Notes: a model not told the origin generated them from the sequence alone. Counted from the first letter of the stretch, positions 34,009 through 47,640 are shown. The stretch is 64,000 bases of DNA from Sphagnum magellanicum (GCA_021904315.1 CM038913.1:8679958-8743957), one strand, 5' to 3'. Translations and numbers: made by a program.

Positions 34009-37000
34009 GTGCAAAGCAAATATATTCCAAAAATGGCCCATTTGGAAGTCCTCCAACTGGTTCTCCTGCCACTAGGGCTCAAATCCTCCTTCCAATTCTA
34101 TCTAGACCCATAATTTTATTGTTGGATCTGCTTGTAATTAGGAAGAGACTATGATGTAGTTCAAATCTCATTCGATCCCAGTTTTTGAGGAATTCGTGAG
34201 AATTGAATTCACCAGACCTTGTTACTTTGAAATAACTGTGAGTTTCATTTTTGGGGAAATTCATGGAACATTTCAGCCTATTTTGTAAAAAAAACACTGT
34301 GAACTTCAAGCCTTAAGGGGCAGAGCTCAGCCATTACTAATTAGTAGGCGAGGAGCTGTTTTGTTCAGACTCATTTTAGCTTGAAACCAGTACCCAGGTA
34401 TAGATCCAATGTCCAGATTTATAACGCAGTTGGGGTGATTCAGTTCTGACACCACATCTTCAACTTTCTTGCGGGGCCAAGTCTAGGGGATGTTGATTTA
34501 GGTGTCAGGGTCTGACTTCACTCACGAGAACAAACATATAATTTAAGTATTTTAGTTGCAAATTAGACTTCCAAAATTTCTTTTGTACACTGGCATTGTG
34601 ATATAACAAGCATGAATTACTAAAATCTTCCAGTGCCCATGATGATCAATTTGGTTGCATGTGCTGCCTGGAGCCAATTTCAGCTGGGTACAGATTTCTC
34701 ATCATAGTTCTCAGATTTTTCCCTGATGTTCTCTTTTGGGGGCCCATTTTTTCTGGTTAAATTCAAATCCAAGAATAAATTTTCTCCATATATATAATTC
34801 AATACCCATGTAAATAAGAGAATTCATTCAAAGAAATCTTTCACTTGGTTTTGATACCATGGTCTTTACTGTTATGAGGGAAGCAAATTGGAATTCAATC
34901 TATGTTCATCTGTCATCATGGAAGCAATAATCATTGCTGTTTTTTCTAGCATAACATCCTCAATGATTAGGCCAGGTGGATTTGCAGGGGATTTTCTATA
35001 ATGGAATTCAACTATTTCTTTTTGCAAATTTTGACAGTCGCTGACCAACAACTCAACTTTCTCAACTAGGGGACTTCCCTATTTTGAAATATTATTATTT
35101 TTGTTTAATTTCCAACTTCCACAATATGGTGGAGGATTGGCATACAAGATGCATGTCTAAAGCAACTTCCAGTACATACAATAGCCTTTGCTTTTTGAAG
35201 TTCAGTCCTGTCCTCAGAATGTCAATAATAACCAGTGGAGTTTCCATAGCCAAATAGCTGGCTGGTGGTGGGGTTTGCTATGGTGCAAACTGTTGCAATG
35301 TTTCAATTTGCTACCAAGGAAAGATGTGACAGACCAACTGCCAACAACAACAGTTGTTACACTTCACCCGAGAACCTAACTTTGGCTTGGAGAAGTGATA
35401 CACTTTGAATTTTTTAAACAATCCACAGATTGCAAATTGCACTAGATCTTTTATCTAAAATGTGTATGCACGACACAAATCAGTGACAATTTATTTTCAA
35501 AGTTTGTGATTGCTCATCTCTGCCAATACTTGCTCCATCAAAGCTCACCTCAAATTTTTACAACTAAGTCATGTCTCTCTTCTAGAATGGTTCTGTTTAG
35601 GGTACATCAGATCATTGATTTGCTGCTTGTAGCAAGATGATTGATATCCAAACCCAAACAGTCCTATAGTTACTTTTAATGCCAATTCAATTTGTTCAGC
35701 TGATGCATATATGTCATGTTGCTGCTTCCAATAGTACCCATTGTCTTGAGGACCATGGAACTAAAGGATCTATGTAGGTGATTCAGATTCAGATCCCACA
35801 GCACCCACCAAGATGGCATGACTAGGGTATGATAGCCCACCCAAAAATATGATCGGTCTGTCCCAGGTAGATTCACAGGATTGCAATTTTGTACTTTAGC
35901 CATTTTTTCTATGAAATTTTCCTTTGTGTCATAAGACATTGAGTGATCTAATGATTAGGGTGGACCTGGAGTACATTATTGAGTCAAGCATCTTTGAAAG
36001 GAGAGACTGAACTGAACCCATCAATTGTGTTCTATCAATGCAATGCGCAAAACCTTGCTGATGTGGATAGAACACTCCCCAAGCTTTAGAATCGCCACCT
36101 GGACCAATCATGATTGTCAGCCCAGGTGTCATGTTTTTTTAACTGTGTCTTGTGGAGACCACTATAATATCTTTTGCACATATGTTCACATGAATTCTTC
36201 ACACAACCCTTACAATCTTCACACTATAATCATTTATTTTTCTATCTTCCATCATTTCCAGCAAGGATACCTGGCTATTATTCTTTGAACCTGTTTGGTT
36301 CTAATGATTGATGGTTCTGGGAGGAGCTCAAGTTGAAATATGGTTAACAAAAGCCACCATTTTTTTGTTTGTAATTCCCAACAAGGAATAGGGAATAATT
36401 ACCAAATGAAAATGGAGAATGTTATTGAGTTTTTCTATTTTATTGACGCATCACCAAACAAAGGTTTTTCATATATATACTTTGTGAAAAAATGCTTACT
36501 TTCAAAAAATGGAAAGCTAATGGATTATATAAATTATACATATGGCTCATATTACTTATTACCAAAATTCATTGTTATTCTCTATGGTCAATGGATTTAC
36601 TGGAGTACAATCTTCTAATCATGTAGAGTGGAGCCTAGTTTAATATGGGGAAATGTCCACCTACACCAATTCACTCTACTTTTAGTTATACAGAAGTCAT
36701 CCCAAAGGAAGTTATAAGGTCATCACCACGGTGATAACCTAATGATCAAAAGACTAGGCGTAGAATTTGGGAAAACGACAAGGTGTTAGTTGGTGTGTGT
36801 TTTTGGTGTTGTATATTTGATGCAAGTAAATTGGCTCAAGAGTTCTATGGTGAAGGCTATTTTACGAAAGTTGTGAACGGCAGTGTTGATGGAGTCTGTT
36901 TGGACACTTTTCATGCTTTTTGGCTATGGCAGGCACGATAGAAGAAAGTGGAGGGCAGCATTGATGAGGAGGCAAGGGACGCAAGGGCTTAAAAGGAGGA

Positions 37001-38397
37001 GCTTTTCTGAAGCTAAGTATCCAGTTCTTGATGTGTTGTTTCATGAATGGATTTTTCTTTGGTTGTTGAGTAGAGAAAGCACATTAGAGCAAGTTTGCTT
37101 AGAAGTTTTTGGCTTCATGGGATGAATGCCCTCAATTGGAGTTTTCAAGTAGACTCTGTCTCTTGCAATATTTCCGCTACGTACAAAAGTAAGTTTAGGG
37201 ATCTCTAGACTTAGGAGCATAAATAAAATGATGGAGATGTTGGAAGTGATGATGATCAGTAGGGGACCACATTGGCTGGTTTGAGAGAATCAACAAATGT
37301 TAAAGGGATTCTATGGAAAGGTTGGGGATTAATTCTTGAAATCCAAGTAATTGGGAACTCCAGAGTAAGGGTATTACAATGTTTTGAGTGGGTAGAATTG
37401 GGGAATTCAATCATGTTGGGGTACTAGTTACTCTATCCGATTTTTGGGAGAATTTGTGGGTTAGAAGAATTTGGCTAATTCTTAATAAGACCATGATGGC
37501 CTATTGAGAGGATCTAGAGCGCTTCGATCCAATTATCTCTACACTTATCTGTGATTTGGAATGACCCAATTTGTTGAATTAGGTGTAAGTAGTCAATGAG
37601 TCTGTAGACCCATTAAGAGACTCATAAACAGTAGAGACTTGCATTGTAATGAATTATGGCAATAGCACAAAAGGAAAAAGGCCAATATAAGGATACAATG
37701 TTTGTGGCAGTTGGTCAATCAAATTATGTAGGAAGCTAGGGATTTTCTTGCAGATGTTCTTTTTTGTCACATTAAAATGGAAGTCCAAGTTTGTCACAAT
37801 GGTAATCCTTAAACACAAACTCATCAGCTTGGTCAAGAACAAGTCTCTCCAACTAACAAGTTTCCGATTTCAGGTGCCAACATTGTCTGATTTCCCTACC
37901 AAAAATCTTCAAAGAATTTCAGTTCCACCACAGTACATTTTCATGTTCAGTTCATTTGTCGGGTTGAAATATTTAACAGTTCAAGAAGACTGAACATTTG
38001 TTGTGCATAGGTAGGAAGGAAGTTTCTGACATCCACACCATAAGGGTAACACAAACAATATTGTGTTATGGCATGCAAGAGTGGGTGGTGCTAGATGCCA
38101 CATTGAGTGAAGGTTCTTTTTTATGAACTTGCACTTAAACTAAAGTGAATGATCTTATAATCAAACTACAAACTATGTAGTAGGCATATAACTTCTTAAA
38201 AATTAAGTTCTCACATATCAATGTCTTTGTTGGTGATGAGATTGTGTGCATGTATGTAAATGGATCATCCAAAATATTATTTATGATTCACTATCTGCAA
38301 CTCTAACTTCTCAATTTAGACTACTTGTGCATTTTTCTTTTAGTGCTCAACATGAATTTATTCCTTTGTGTTTCAATTTTCCCACAATGGAAGAAGT
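34009..38397. other. 3' flank of the GH16 gene and intergenic DNA
   Basis: No further gene recognised. Open frames at 36025-36288, 36340-36618, 36883-37125 and 37748-37993 have no identifiable domain. Composition becomes steadily more AT-rich to the right. Confidence 0.45.
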
Positions 38398-38950
38398 CAA
38401 TGACTCATATGGTTATGGGCCCATAGTACGAAGTCATAGAAAATTTTGAAGGAAAGAATTTCATGTTGTGAAAATTCAAAGTAAGAGAATTTGGGAACTC
38501 ATTGTTGGAGAAGAGGTTAAACAATTTCCATCAAATGCTTTCAACTTTTTTCTTACAAGAGAAATGAAAGGACTAGATGCCATCAAAGCAACTATCCATA
38601 AAGAAGTCAAAGTGATGGTGTTAATCATGAATCTATTAAATAGTTATCAAACCTTGACCACTTATTTGGTATTGTCTACAATTGAAGATTGTAATTGGCA
38701 TAATGTGAATACTAGATTACTAAATGAAGAGCTCATGACAAAGGAAAAGGTAGAAACTTCACAAGTTGGTGGAAAGCTAGCATTAATAGCCATATTTGAA
38801 ACGGGTCATAAGGAATGAAAGAAATTTAAGAATTGTTTCATAATCAAGGTTATTGAGCCAAAGAATGCAAAAAAAAATATTGGCTTGGAAAATAACATGG
38901 AAAAAGATAACACTATCAACTTGGTGCCATCAATTAGTAGTGGATCAAGT
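38398..38950 (+). mobile_element. Ty1/copia gag fossil
   Basis: The region reads like the gag of Ty1/copia elements. It has the FEGKNFMLWKFKV start near 38440, an LIVGEEVK segment near 38500, the LLNSYQTLTTYL block near 38630, and NVNTRLLNEELMTKEK near 38705, followed by a weak trace of the zinc knuckle. No integrase, reverse transcriptase or LTRs were recognised beside it. It is a short, broken, old fragment. Confidence 0.75.
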
Positions 38951-39058
38951 CTAGCTTGACTGGGTGCTAGTGAGCACCAAAACCTCGCCACATACCATGG
39001 CTGCTGGCATGCTATTACTATTGAAAAGACATGCATTCAGCACAGTGACAAGATATAC

Positions 39059-39235
39059 CAAGGACTCATCTTCTGATTCCTCCTCCTCAGATTCATCCTC
39101 ACCATTTTCTTCCTCCTTGGCATCCTTCAGTACACCCGTTGTAAGATGTGGACAAAACATGAGAGACATAAGCAAAGCTCCAGCTGATACATCACCAAGC
39201 AACCATGTGAAAACAAAAGGGGTAAAGTTGCATAC
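39059..39235 (-). pseudogene. Orphan exon candidate (59 codons), minus strand
   Basis: On the minus strand an open 177-base stretch is bounded by a splice-acceptor-like TTTAAGCAG (just right of 39235) and a donor-like GTATATC (just left of 39059). It encodes a hydrophobic part (FVFTWLLGDVSAGALLMSLM) and an acidic tail of Glu/Asp/Ser runs. The length is a multiple of three. I do not recognise the family and found no partner exons, so it may be a captured or leftover gene fragment. The opposite strand is open too, so chance cannot be excluded. Confidence 0.35.
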
Positions 39236-39299
39236 CTGCTTAAAGCTTCGAGGTTTTGCCAGATGTGCCAACAGCAAATACAGGTGTTGAGTGCTTCAA

Positions 39300-41690
39300 A
39301 AAACTTTCATACTAGTCTAGTATGGGTATTAGGTCCAAGGTTGATTTGTGCATGGTCTGCAGCAGGTATAAACCTGATACTGGTATTGGTGTAAGCCAGG
39401 CATATATCAAGTATTGTCTGAAAGTCATACCCGACTAATATGTTCTTCAATACCCATACTCATATGAGTAATATATGCCCAGGTTGCACGCTAGCTGCAA
39501 CACTAGCTTTTTCCTAGTTGAGACAGGTGACTGTGTATTGTTAGCCAGATGTTGATCTGGTTATCAAGTAAGGTCCTATGGTTTTCAATTCCGTGCCAGA
39601 TGATTGTTACAATCTCTTGAACACTTTGATTCACTGCTAGATTGGGTTGCCCTCCCACAAGCAAATGGGTACTAGATGGGGCCCAGTTCTTTGATACCAT
39701 GAGTGTAATGAATTTTTCTTATGTCACATGTATCCTTTATTGTTATCACAAAGCAAAATCCACCCTTCACTGGTTATGTGCTGGTTCCATGTGTGATCCC
39801 AATCAAATGTGTGGAAACACTGGTTACGATCTGGAACAGGCCCTGCTAGAACGTGATGGAACAGCCTCCTGCCTAATAAGAATGATGTTTCGCCCACCAG
39901 GCTTGACCTAAGTTGAACACGCTAGAATCTGTCGGAGAAGAACAAGTAATGAATTGTTAAGGCATCCTGTGGTCTACTACGAACAACCAGAGGGACTACC
40001 TTGAAAGGTGGAATGGCCTCAAGACTGACCCCTTCTCCTATACAAAAACTGCTAATTTTCAGCAGCAGATATGATATACTGTTATAGTGCTTGATGAAGC
40101 ATATAGGACTATTCATATGGACACTTCTTTTTGGGCTATCAGAGATGGTGTTGAGCAGTGCTGTGTGGTTATTTGAGTGTAGAAGGAACTGCCAGTTTCA
40201 TTTTTGTAATTATTTCTGAATCAGAGAACAGTTTCATTCCAGTTCTTTGAAAAAAGTGAGGATCAAAGAACCACCAATCCAGGTTATTTCAAAAGCTGTA
40301 AAGAACCACTCATTTTCATGAAAGAACTGGCAATGAACTGGTAGTTTTGTGGCTGGTTAATTGACCTAAAAAGTGTCGTGAGAACCATCATTAGATACCA
40401 GAACTGGGTCTTTGTTTCTTTTTATCCTGTGGTTATGAATCTTAAGAATCTCCCTGATAACCGCCAGGGTCTGTGCCTGTTTCTAACATCTGCCCAACAC
40501 TGGTGTTATGCACGTTGGCAAATTCCAGGTTTACATCAAAGTCTTGACAGGACAAAGGTCAGTTCAAAAGTAGGGGATGCAACAGCAGAAGCAGCAACAC
40601 AGGTTTGTTTTACATTTCTGGAAGAGAATTGGGCCCCTTGAAGCTTGTATTTAATTATATATATTAAACCACATAAAACAATACCAAGGGTTTTTTCCCA
40701 ATTACTTCTCATGAAGCAATCTCTACATCTCTACAGAGACAGGCAATGTCCAGCACATATTATTATATACACATGTCCTCTGCTGATTACTATCTTGAAC
40801 AATGTTTTTTTCTCAAATTAGTGAAGTAGGCAGGTTGCCGATCATGCACAAGAGTTCATCATCAAGACCGACAGGGTTTACAGTTTGAGGTTGTGGTTGG
40901 GATGAGGTTATTAAGGTCAAGATATATAAGCACATTGAAAGCCCTCATGGAAATTCTAAGTGCTCTCCTTGTTTGCAAAACGTTGCAAGGAAGTAATCTT
41001 CCAGTTTGAAGGGGTGGCATCACCTTCATCCATGTTTTACAAGTTTAGATCTGTAATTTGGAATTGGGAAGGGGAAATCAGAATCATGGAGTGGATGTCA
41101 ATAGCAGCACTCTCTCAATAGGAGCACTAGGAAAAAGACTGAAAAAATAAACCCTAAACCCTAAATCAAAACTGAGGAGTGGTTTGATAAACAAGACACA
41201 GTCATACACATGTTCAGGGACCTTCAACAGCAACATGTATTGACTGCCAACCATAACATTCCCATTGCTCAAAGCAGGAGGGCGGAGAACAATGAGACAA
41301 ACTTCATAGAGGTAGCTTGCAAATTCACACAAGAGTTTTCTCAAATGGCCCAATAGTCAAGTGCAGCAGCAAACTGACAACTCTGAATCAGTAATTGATT
41401 GCACACAGGAGTGGAACAATTTCTAACAGAGCAGAAAGCCTGGGACATGTTGTTACAGTCTCAAATTCCACTCCAGTTTCCAAAATGACTCTGTACACAA
41501 GAGGAAAGAGGCCCCAGACCTGTGCAGTGGTACAAATGCTAGAGGCAAGAAATCAAAACTACAGGAGGCTCCATGGCCCCTTTTTGCAGTGGTGCCAACA
41601 TCTGATAACAGTGTCCAACTATGGTGGTGTAATTATACCATTAGATATGTTATGAATGAAATGTACTTGATGTAGCAGTTGAAAAAACAG
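39300..41690. other. Intergenic DNA
   Basis: Contains a small inverted repeat (TAGTATGGGTATT near 39317 against AATACCCATACT near 39451), the CAAAGAAC-rich stretch at 40200-40400 resembling 26780-27130, and a telomere-like AAACCCTAAACCCTAAAT at about 41150. The minus-strand frame 41084-41353 is unrecognised. No gene is supported. Confidence 0.45.
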
Positions 41691-41694
41691 ACTA

Positions 41695-43300
41695 CTAGCA
41701 TGACCAATAGTCCATGCAAGAAACAGACACCATCCTCAAATTGATGAAAGTGATTGGCATCCCTCACCATGATTGCTCTCCTAGCCATTTTTGAAATGAA
41801 CTTTGCAAAAGTATTGCATTCTTCACAAACCTACAGATCTTCATTATTCAGAGTGGAGTACCAGGAGCTGCATTGATGAGCCACAATGCAATATCCAGTT
41901 TCTCACTATGGTCACACAAATGGAACACCTTTATTTTTGCTTCCACATCATGCAGAACAAATTTTGTGTAAGGCACATACCTGGCATCATGCACAGGCCC
42001 TGACAATCTCTGCAGTTCTGCACAGATTTCAATCATCTGAGGGTGGTCTTGATCATCTACTACAAACATATACACCTCATCTTTCAATTCAGGTGCAATC
42101 AGGCTGTTTCTTTGCACCTTTTTCCTTTCTCGGCCATTCCAACACTCTCAGAGAGAGATGCCTGTTGCCCTCAGCAGCATAGATATTTGATAGCAGCATG
42201 TAACCAGCTGCATTTCCAGGCTCCAATCCAAGAATTTGCTTAGCAACATGTTCTCCCATCTCCACATTACCATGAATTCTGCAATTGCCAAGCAAAGCCA
42301 TTGATGGTGCCACATGTGGTTTACAGGGCATTGCCTTCATCATATTCTCTGCCTCCTGTAGATGGCCAGTACAGCAAAGAAGGCCAACCATGCAGGTGTT
42401 ACATTCCAATGCTGCAGAAATCATGTAGACTGTGATCATTGAAGCATAACAGCACATGCCTTCATCCATTAAACATGAACGGCTACAAGTGGATAGGAGA
42501 CAAACAAAAAAAATCATGTCATCTGGCTGTACAACCTTCTTCACAAATCCATTCAAAATGTTTGAGAGCTTCCTTACCATGCCTGTGCATGGCACATCCT
42601 CCAAGTATGGTGGTCCAAGTAACCACATCTTGAGATGGCATCATGATGAACACTTTCCAAGTATCCTCCATGCTCCCACATTTTGCATACATGTCAACCA
42701 AGCTATTGCCCACAAAGACATCAGACAAGAAACAGCTTTGAACGATCTGCTCATGAACACACCTGCCCTCTTCAAGCACAACCACACTGGCACACGCATT
42801 CAGCACCCCAACAAAAGTAGCAGACCTTGGTCACACAGGCTCCTGTTGCTGTTGTCAACATAGTTGCAGTGTCTTCTGACCTTGCCAACATTTTCCATAT
42901 CCCAATATCATGTTGTTCCAAGTAATCACATCTTGAGATGGCATCTTGTTGAACACTCTCCAAGCATCCTCAATGCTCCCACATTTTACATACATGTCAA
43001 TCAAGTTAGTACCCACAAAGACATCAGGCTTGCAACCACTAATTTGAATGAGCTGTTCATGAATAAGCCTGCTGTCTTCAAATGCTCCTAAACCAGCAAA
43101 TGCACGAATCAAGGAACAAAAGTGAATTCATTAGCAGGAGCATTCCTTCTTGTTGCATATGCTGGAAAAGCTGCATCACCTTCTCAGGATGCCCATTCTT
43201 CACATATTTTGTAAGCTTCTGATTCCATGCAAAAAATGTTCAATTGCACTGTGCTTGGTACCATTGCAGCCATCTCTGGTGCCACCCATGGCAGGTTTCA
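41695..43300 (-). pseudogene. PPR-DYW RNA-editing factor pseudogene
   Basis: From right to left on the minus strand come: a WNQKLTKYVKNGHPEKVMQL PPR segment (about 43210); PPR blocks DVFVGTNLIDMYVKCGSIED (about 43000) and DVFVGNSLVDMYAKCGSMED (about 42700); the E region around AMPCKPHV and YMLLSNIYAAEGNRH (42330-42160); and a DYW deaminase-like tail with VVDDQDHPQMIEI (42060), the HSEK zinc/catalytic motif (about 41905), a CEEC motif (about 41825) and a CMDYW end (about 41705). Intact relatives are organelle proteins that bind RNA and edit cytidines. This copy has a frameshift near 43110 (after FTFVP), breaks near 42860, 42530 and 42105, a stop just before CEEC, and a one-base shift before CMDYW. 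It cannot make a full protein. Confidence 0.9.
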
Positions 43301-46300
43301 TCAGTTCTTGCATTTACTTAATTACCATCTGCAACACACTAGTACTATCCCACCAGTAGTACAAAGGATGTGATTCTGCCAAAGTCTAGACAATGGCAGG
43401 ATAGCAACTGAGAGAGAGAGAGAACAACAAGATTGACATTGACAACAAGACCTACAGCTCCAATTGACATGCAAACACTGACAGGATTGATGTCCCCTTA
43501 CCTTTCTGATCCATTATCCCACCATTGTGAAGGATCCAAAAAGAACTCCAGCCACAGTTTCTCTCTATCTGACCACCACCACCACGAACTGCAGAGAAAA
43601 TTCTTCCTATCATAAGGTCTAGGGTTTGGAGCCCAATCGCAAATCTCCCTCAAAAATCCGAAGTTGACCCAAATCCAATTCCTTGCGAGCATCCCAAGTA
43701 GACCCAAACTCTTGAACATTGGTTCTTCAAGTAGGCAAGTTGAATTTATTTTTTTAATTTAAAGTTGGCACATAGGTTAAATTTTATAAGTTATTACTTT
43801 TGATTAGCTGTAGAACTTCATACTCATGCAACTTTTAGTTCTAATATGTTTTAAAACTTTGTACCTAGACAATCTTCAATCTTGAAGACTTTGTAATCAA
43901 ACTAGATTTTTGAATCAGGCCTTAAAGTTCTTGAATTAGAAAAAATTGTGTTAAGATCATAATGGCTACATGGTTTGGAGATTTGAAGAAATAAGCTCCA
44001 ATTCAAACTCAAAGAACCTCCAAACTTTAAACCACAAGGTTTAGAAATTTGAAGAATTGGGCTCACCACATAGGTTTAGAACCTGCATCTGACGGACCTA
44101 CCAAAATATTTTGTGTCAAAATGAAGATCAAAGGTTCTCTAAAAAGGAAGAACTGGCCACCGTTGGTTTGAATAGTTTTTGGGATTAGCAACAATTTGTA
44201 TCAATGTTTGGCGAGTATATTGATACAAGTTCAATAAACATAGATGTTTTTATACCCAAAAAAATACAAACTAGGTAAGGGTAATAGGCTTTTTAAAACT
44301 TACAATCTAGATTAAATAAGGGTATGTAAGCTTTGTGAATTTGTTGATATGGGTAAAGGACCACCACTTACCCTGTTTATAAAATAAGCATAAGGGTATA
44401 TATTTACTTTTACAAGTTAAAATTTACTTCATACCAACCAACTATATATGGGTAAATGTCCAAATTTGCAAAATCTTTAAAAGTATATTTGAAAGATTGT
44501 CCCTAGAATATTAAAGCACTAGATGGAAGCCCATTTTCTTGTTTTTGTTCAATGTAACGGTTTTCTAAAACACAAATCCAAAAAATTCTTAAAACACTTG
44601 ATTTCAATTATACCACTATTGAACACATTTTCACCAAATAAAATGAAAGTGCAAGTATCTTTAATATAATATGTTGTGACAAGTTATCTTAACCATTTAA
44701 TCAAATTTTAAAAAACCACAAAACACCATTATATGAAAACTAAACTTCTTCCACACCTTCCATATTTGGATCAACATGTTCTTTTTGGGTGAAATTTCGC
44801 CAAAATACGAAAAATAAAATTTTTAAAAGAATATTTTGTCACAGATTCCTTGAAATTTTGAAAAAAATCACCAAAAAAGTAGAGGTTTTGAGCTAGTTTC
44901 ACTAGATTTAGAAGCCCTCCTCATATGGGTTGCCAAATAAAAGCAAGAATACAAAAAGTTTCTACTACCCTTGCATGTCATGTTGGCATTTAATGTTAAA
45001 TCCTTCTTGGGATGCTAGCCAATGGTGCTACATGAGATAATTGAAAAACAATTGCTAATTTAGATCATCAAACACACCTTCTATGCAATATTTTTATTTG
45101 TAGCAAATATTCACAACCTATCAACAAAAAAAAATGAACTAACATATCCCCTTAAGCAAATTGGATGGCCAAAATGCCATATTGTTGCCAAAAATCAATT
45201 ACCTAAACCCATGGAATAGCCATTCGAAAGATTAAGGGTTTGTAATAGTCGATGCCATGGATGATGCAACTAGAACATCCACCACCATAGCATTGTGTCA
45301 CATTTGCACTATTAAAAACCCATTGTCATTGCCTTCTGTTATGCAAGTGGTGAAAAATTTGTTGTCACTTATAGAAATACAACACAAAGGTGCGAGAGAA
45401 CCTTGTAAGATGAGTTATGGTTGTAAGTTGAGTAATGCAAATTTATCAATGGAAGGGGAGGAACATATCCAATCATCAATGTCAATGTGGATCATAGGAA
45501 GGTGCATCAAATCATGCTAGGTTTTATAATTTGGTTTTTCTTGATTTGTTGATTGTTCAAAGTTTTTGCATTTATTGTGCATCATCTTGTCTTGGTTGTT
45601 AAGCTTGAATATAGATTGTTGACATGACTTAAAAAACCCATCAAAGTTATCTAAGTACACACACATCACATTCTATGTTATTGAGTATGTTTATTTCAAA
45701 GGTTCCAACAACAATTTTGACAATGGTAACAAACAAACTTCAAATTTCAATTATGTTGAATATTCTAAAAATCATTCACATTTAATTGTAGATCCATTTC
45801 CTCCTTAAAAGTTTGATTGGCTACGAACAAAGTTCATTTGTTTTTATTGATTCAACAAATGTGAATTTGCCATTTGCAATCCTCATGTGTTGGCCTTTTG
45901 CACATCTTTGTTTACTACCAAAGGTCCTAAGGTCACATTTGCTTGAAGTTGCATTCATTATAATTGTTTTGAAGTCATGGGTTTATGTTCATAGGTTTGT
46001 GGTCACATGGGTTTAAAGTCAAAAGTTTGTGTTCACACATAAATGGTTAATATCAACTACTTTATTTTTCATATTCATTTTGAGGTCACATATTTTGTAT
46101 TTATGTTTATTGTCAAAGGTCCTCAAGCAACTTTGTTTGTCACATTTCTAAATCACTTTTTTTTTCACTTCTATGCTCATGTGTGTGGTCCTAAAACCTT
46201 AAGATTACATTTGTGTTGTTTTAATATTATTCATAGCAAAGTGTTTCCATTTCACCATGGCAAAGGAGGACCCTTCCTTTTCAACAAGATGAACATGGTC

Positions 46301-46440
46301 ATATTGTTATCCCTCATAGCTCACAATTCCCCATGAAAAAGTGTTATATACCACTTCAAAAATTCATCCAAGGGACACGTAATAGATTCCCACATTGTTG
46401 TCAAGCCCAAAAAGGTTGATTGCAAGCCAACACAAACACA
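43301..46440. other. Intergenic DNA
   Basis: A short GA run lies at about 43410-43423. Around 45800-46220, 'ggtcctaaggtcacatttg'-like words recur at loose spacing, suggesting a decayed tandem repeat. The frame at 45257-45520 is unrecognised. No gene is supported. Confidence 0.45.
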
Positions 46441-46629
46441 TTAATCTTGGCTATAACCATCATTAGCTTGACAAACCTCCTCAAAAAAACAAGAACATTC
46501 ATTTGTTGAATGCAAACCCAAGTTTTTATGCATATAGTTGAACCCCATTCTCAATTCCTCTAATTCTACATGGTAAATACAACAATAAACATTATGTTCC
46601 TTCAAACCTTTTATCCAAAAATGATGCAA
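46441..46629 (-). pseudogene. Fragment of a transposon-like protein (Cys/His-rich)
   Basis: The minus-strand reading has a coding-like segment with LKEHNVYCCIYHVELEELRM and a Cys-containing tail. From memory, unverified, this resembles a conserved stretch of large multi-copy transposon proteins in ferns and mosses. It stands alone and is a short fossil. Confidence 0.4.
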
Positions 46630-47039
46630 AGAATCAAATGACTACTTACCAATAATTATATCAAGGTGAGATTTCTAGAAATACAAGAAAAATTCCATTT
46701 GAAGACATAATAACAACAAAAGAGTAAAAATTTGTTTGGGAAACCATTGAACATGGCATTCAATTCTAAGTAATAAATCCATGCAATTGCAATGTACATA
46801 AATCAACACAATAAAATGCCTAATAGTTAGTCACTAAAAATATTTAAATACTTAATAAAAGGTACTAACATTCCTTACTCATGCATTTGTAGCAAATAGT
46901 AAAATTGGAATATCATTCAAGAGTCATCGGACATCTTTATAATTCATGTCCATGGACTATGAAAACAACAAATGTCATCCTAAATACAATAAATGTCCCA
47001 TGATACTCCATCTTATATCCTTACATTTCAAAATTACAT

Positions 47040-47640
47040 GTTATGAGCATGTAACAAAAATTCATTACAATTTAATACAAGTCCTTAAAGTTCATGGATT
47101 TATTCACAAACACCAAAATAATTCCATTTTGACCTTGCTATAAATCCTTGTAGTTCAAGATCACTCATAATGAGAACATTACAACTCCACTATAACTTTA
47201 AACAAGCACTCAAAGTCCTTGAATATTTACAATGATCACAAAAATAGTCCATTGAAATTTACAAGTCCTTGTAGTTCAAGAATATTCATAATGAACACAA
47301 CAAAAGTCCATTGAATCTTGATGCAAGTGCCCACAATCCGTGAATACTCACAATCCCCGCAAAAATATCCATTGAAACATTACAAATGCCCAAAATCCAT
47401 GAATATTTACAATGATCACAAAAAAGTCTATTGAAGCATTACAAGTCCCTGCAATTCATGGGATTATTCACAATGAGCACATCACAAGTCCATTACAACC
47501 TAATTCAAATCCCCAAAGTTCATGAATATTCACAATGATCACAAGAAACTCCATTGAAGCTTGTATTACAAATCTTTGCAGTTACATAATACTCACAATG
47601 ACCAAATCACACATCCATTGCAATGTATTATGTGTCCTTA
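47040..47640 (+). repeat. Diverged tandem repeat, unit about 60 bp, roughly 10 copies
   Basis: The landmark 'TTCACAATGATCACAA' (with variants) recurs at about 47165, 47227, 47285, 47347, 47407, 47468, 47528 and 47590, a period of 58-62 bases. Each is followed by 'GTCCATTGAA', 'TTACAAGTCC' and 'AATTCATGAA' type blocks. Outlying partial units lie left of 47165. Confidence 0.8.

Noticed and set aside
32115-34082. Long minus-strand ORFs opposite the GH16 gene
   Set aside because: Shadows of a GC-rich coding frame; their translations are Arg/Ser/His-rich with no domain.
36340-36618. 92-codon ORF
   Set aside because: No recognisable family, no splice partners and ordinary AT-rich composition.
41146-41166. 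AAACCCTAAACCCTAAAT telomere-like stretch
   Set aside because: Only about two and a half units and no adjacent gene was identified, so neither an interstitial telomere nor a telo-box promoter is supported.
47040-47640. Regularly spaced repeats considered as a CRISPR array
   Set aside because: Units are diverged and contiguous with no unique spacers, and the window is eukaryotic; it is an ordinary tandem repeat.
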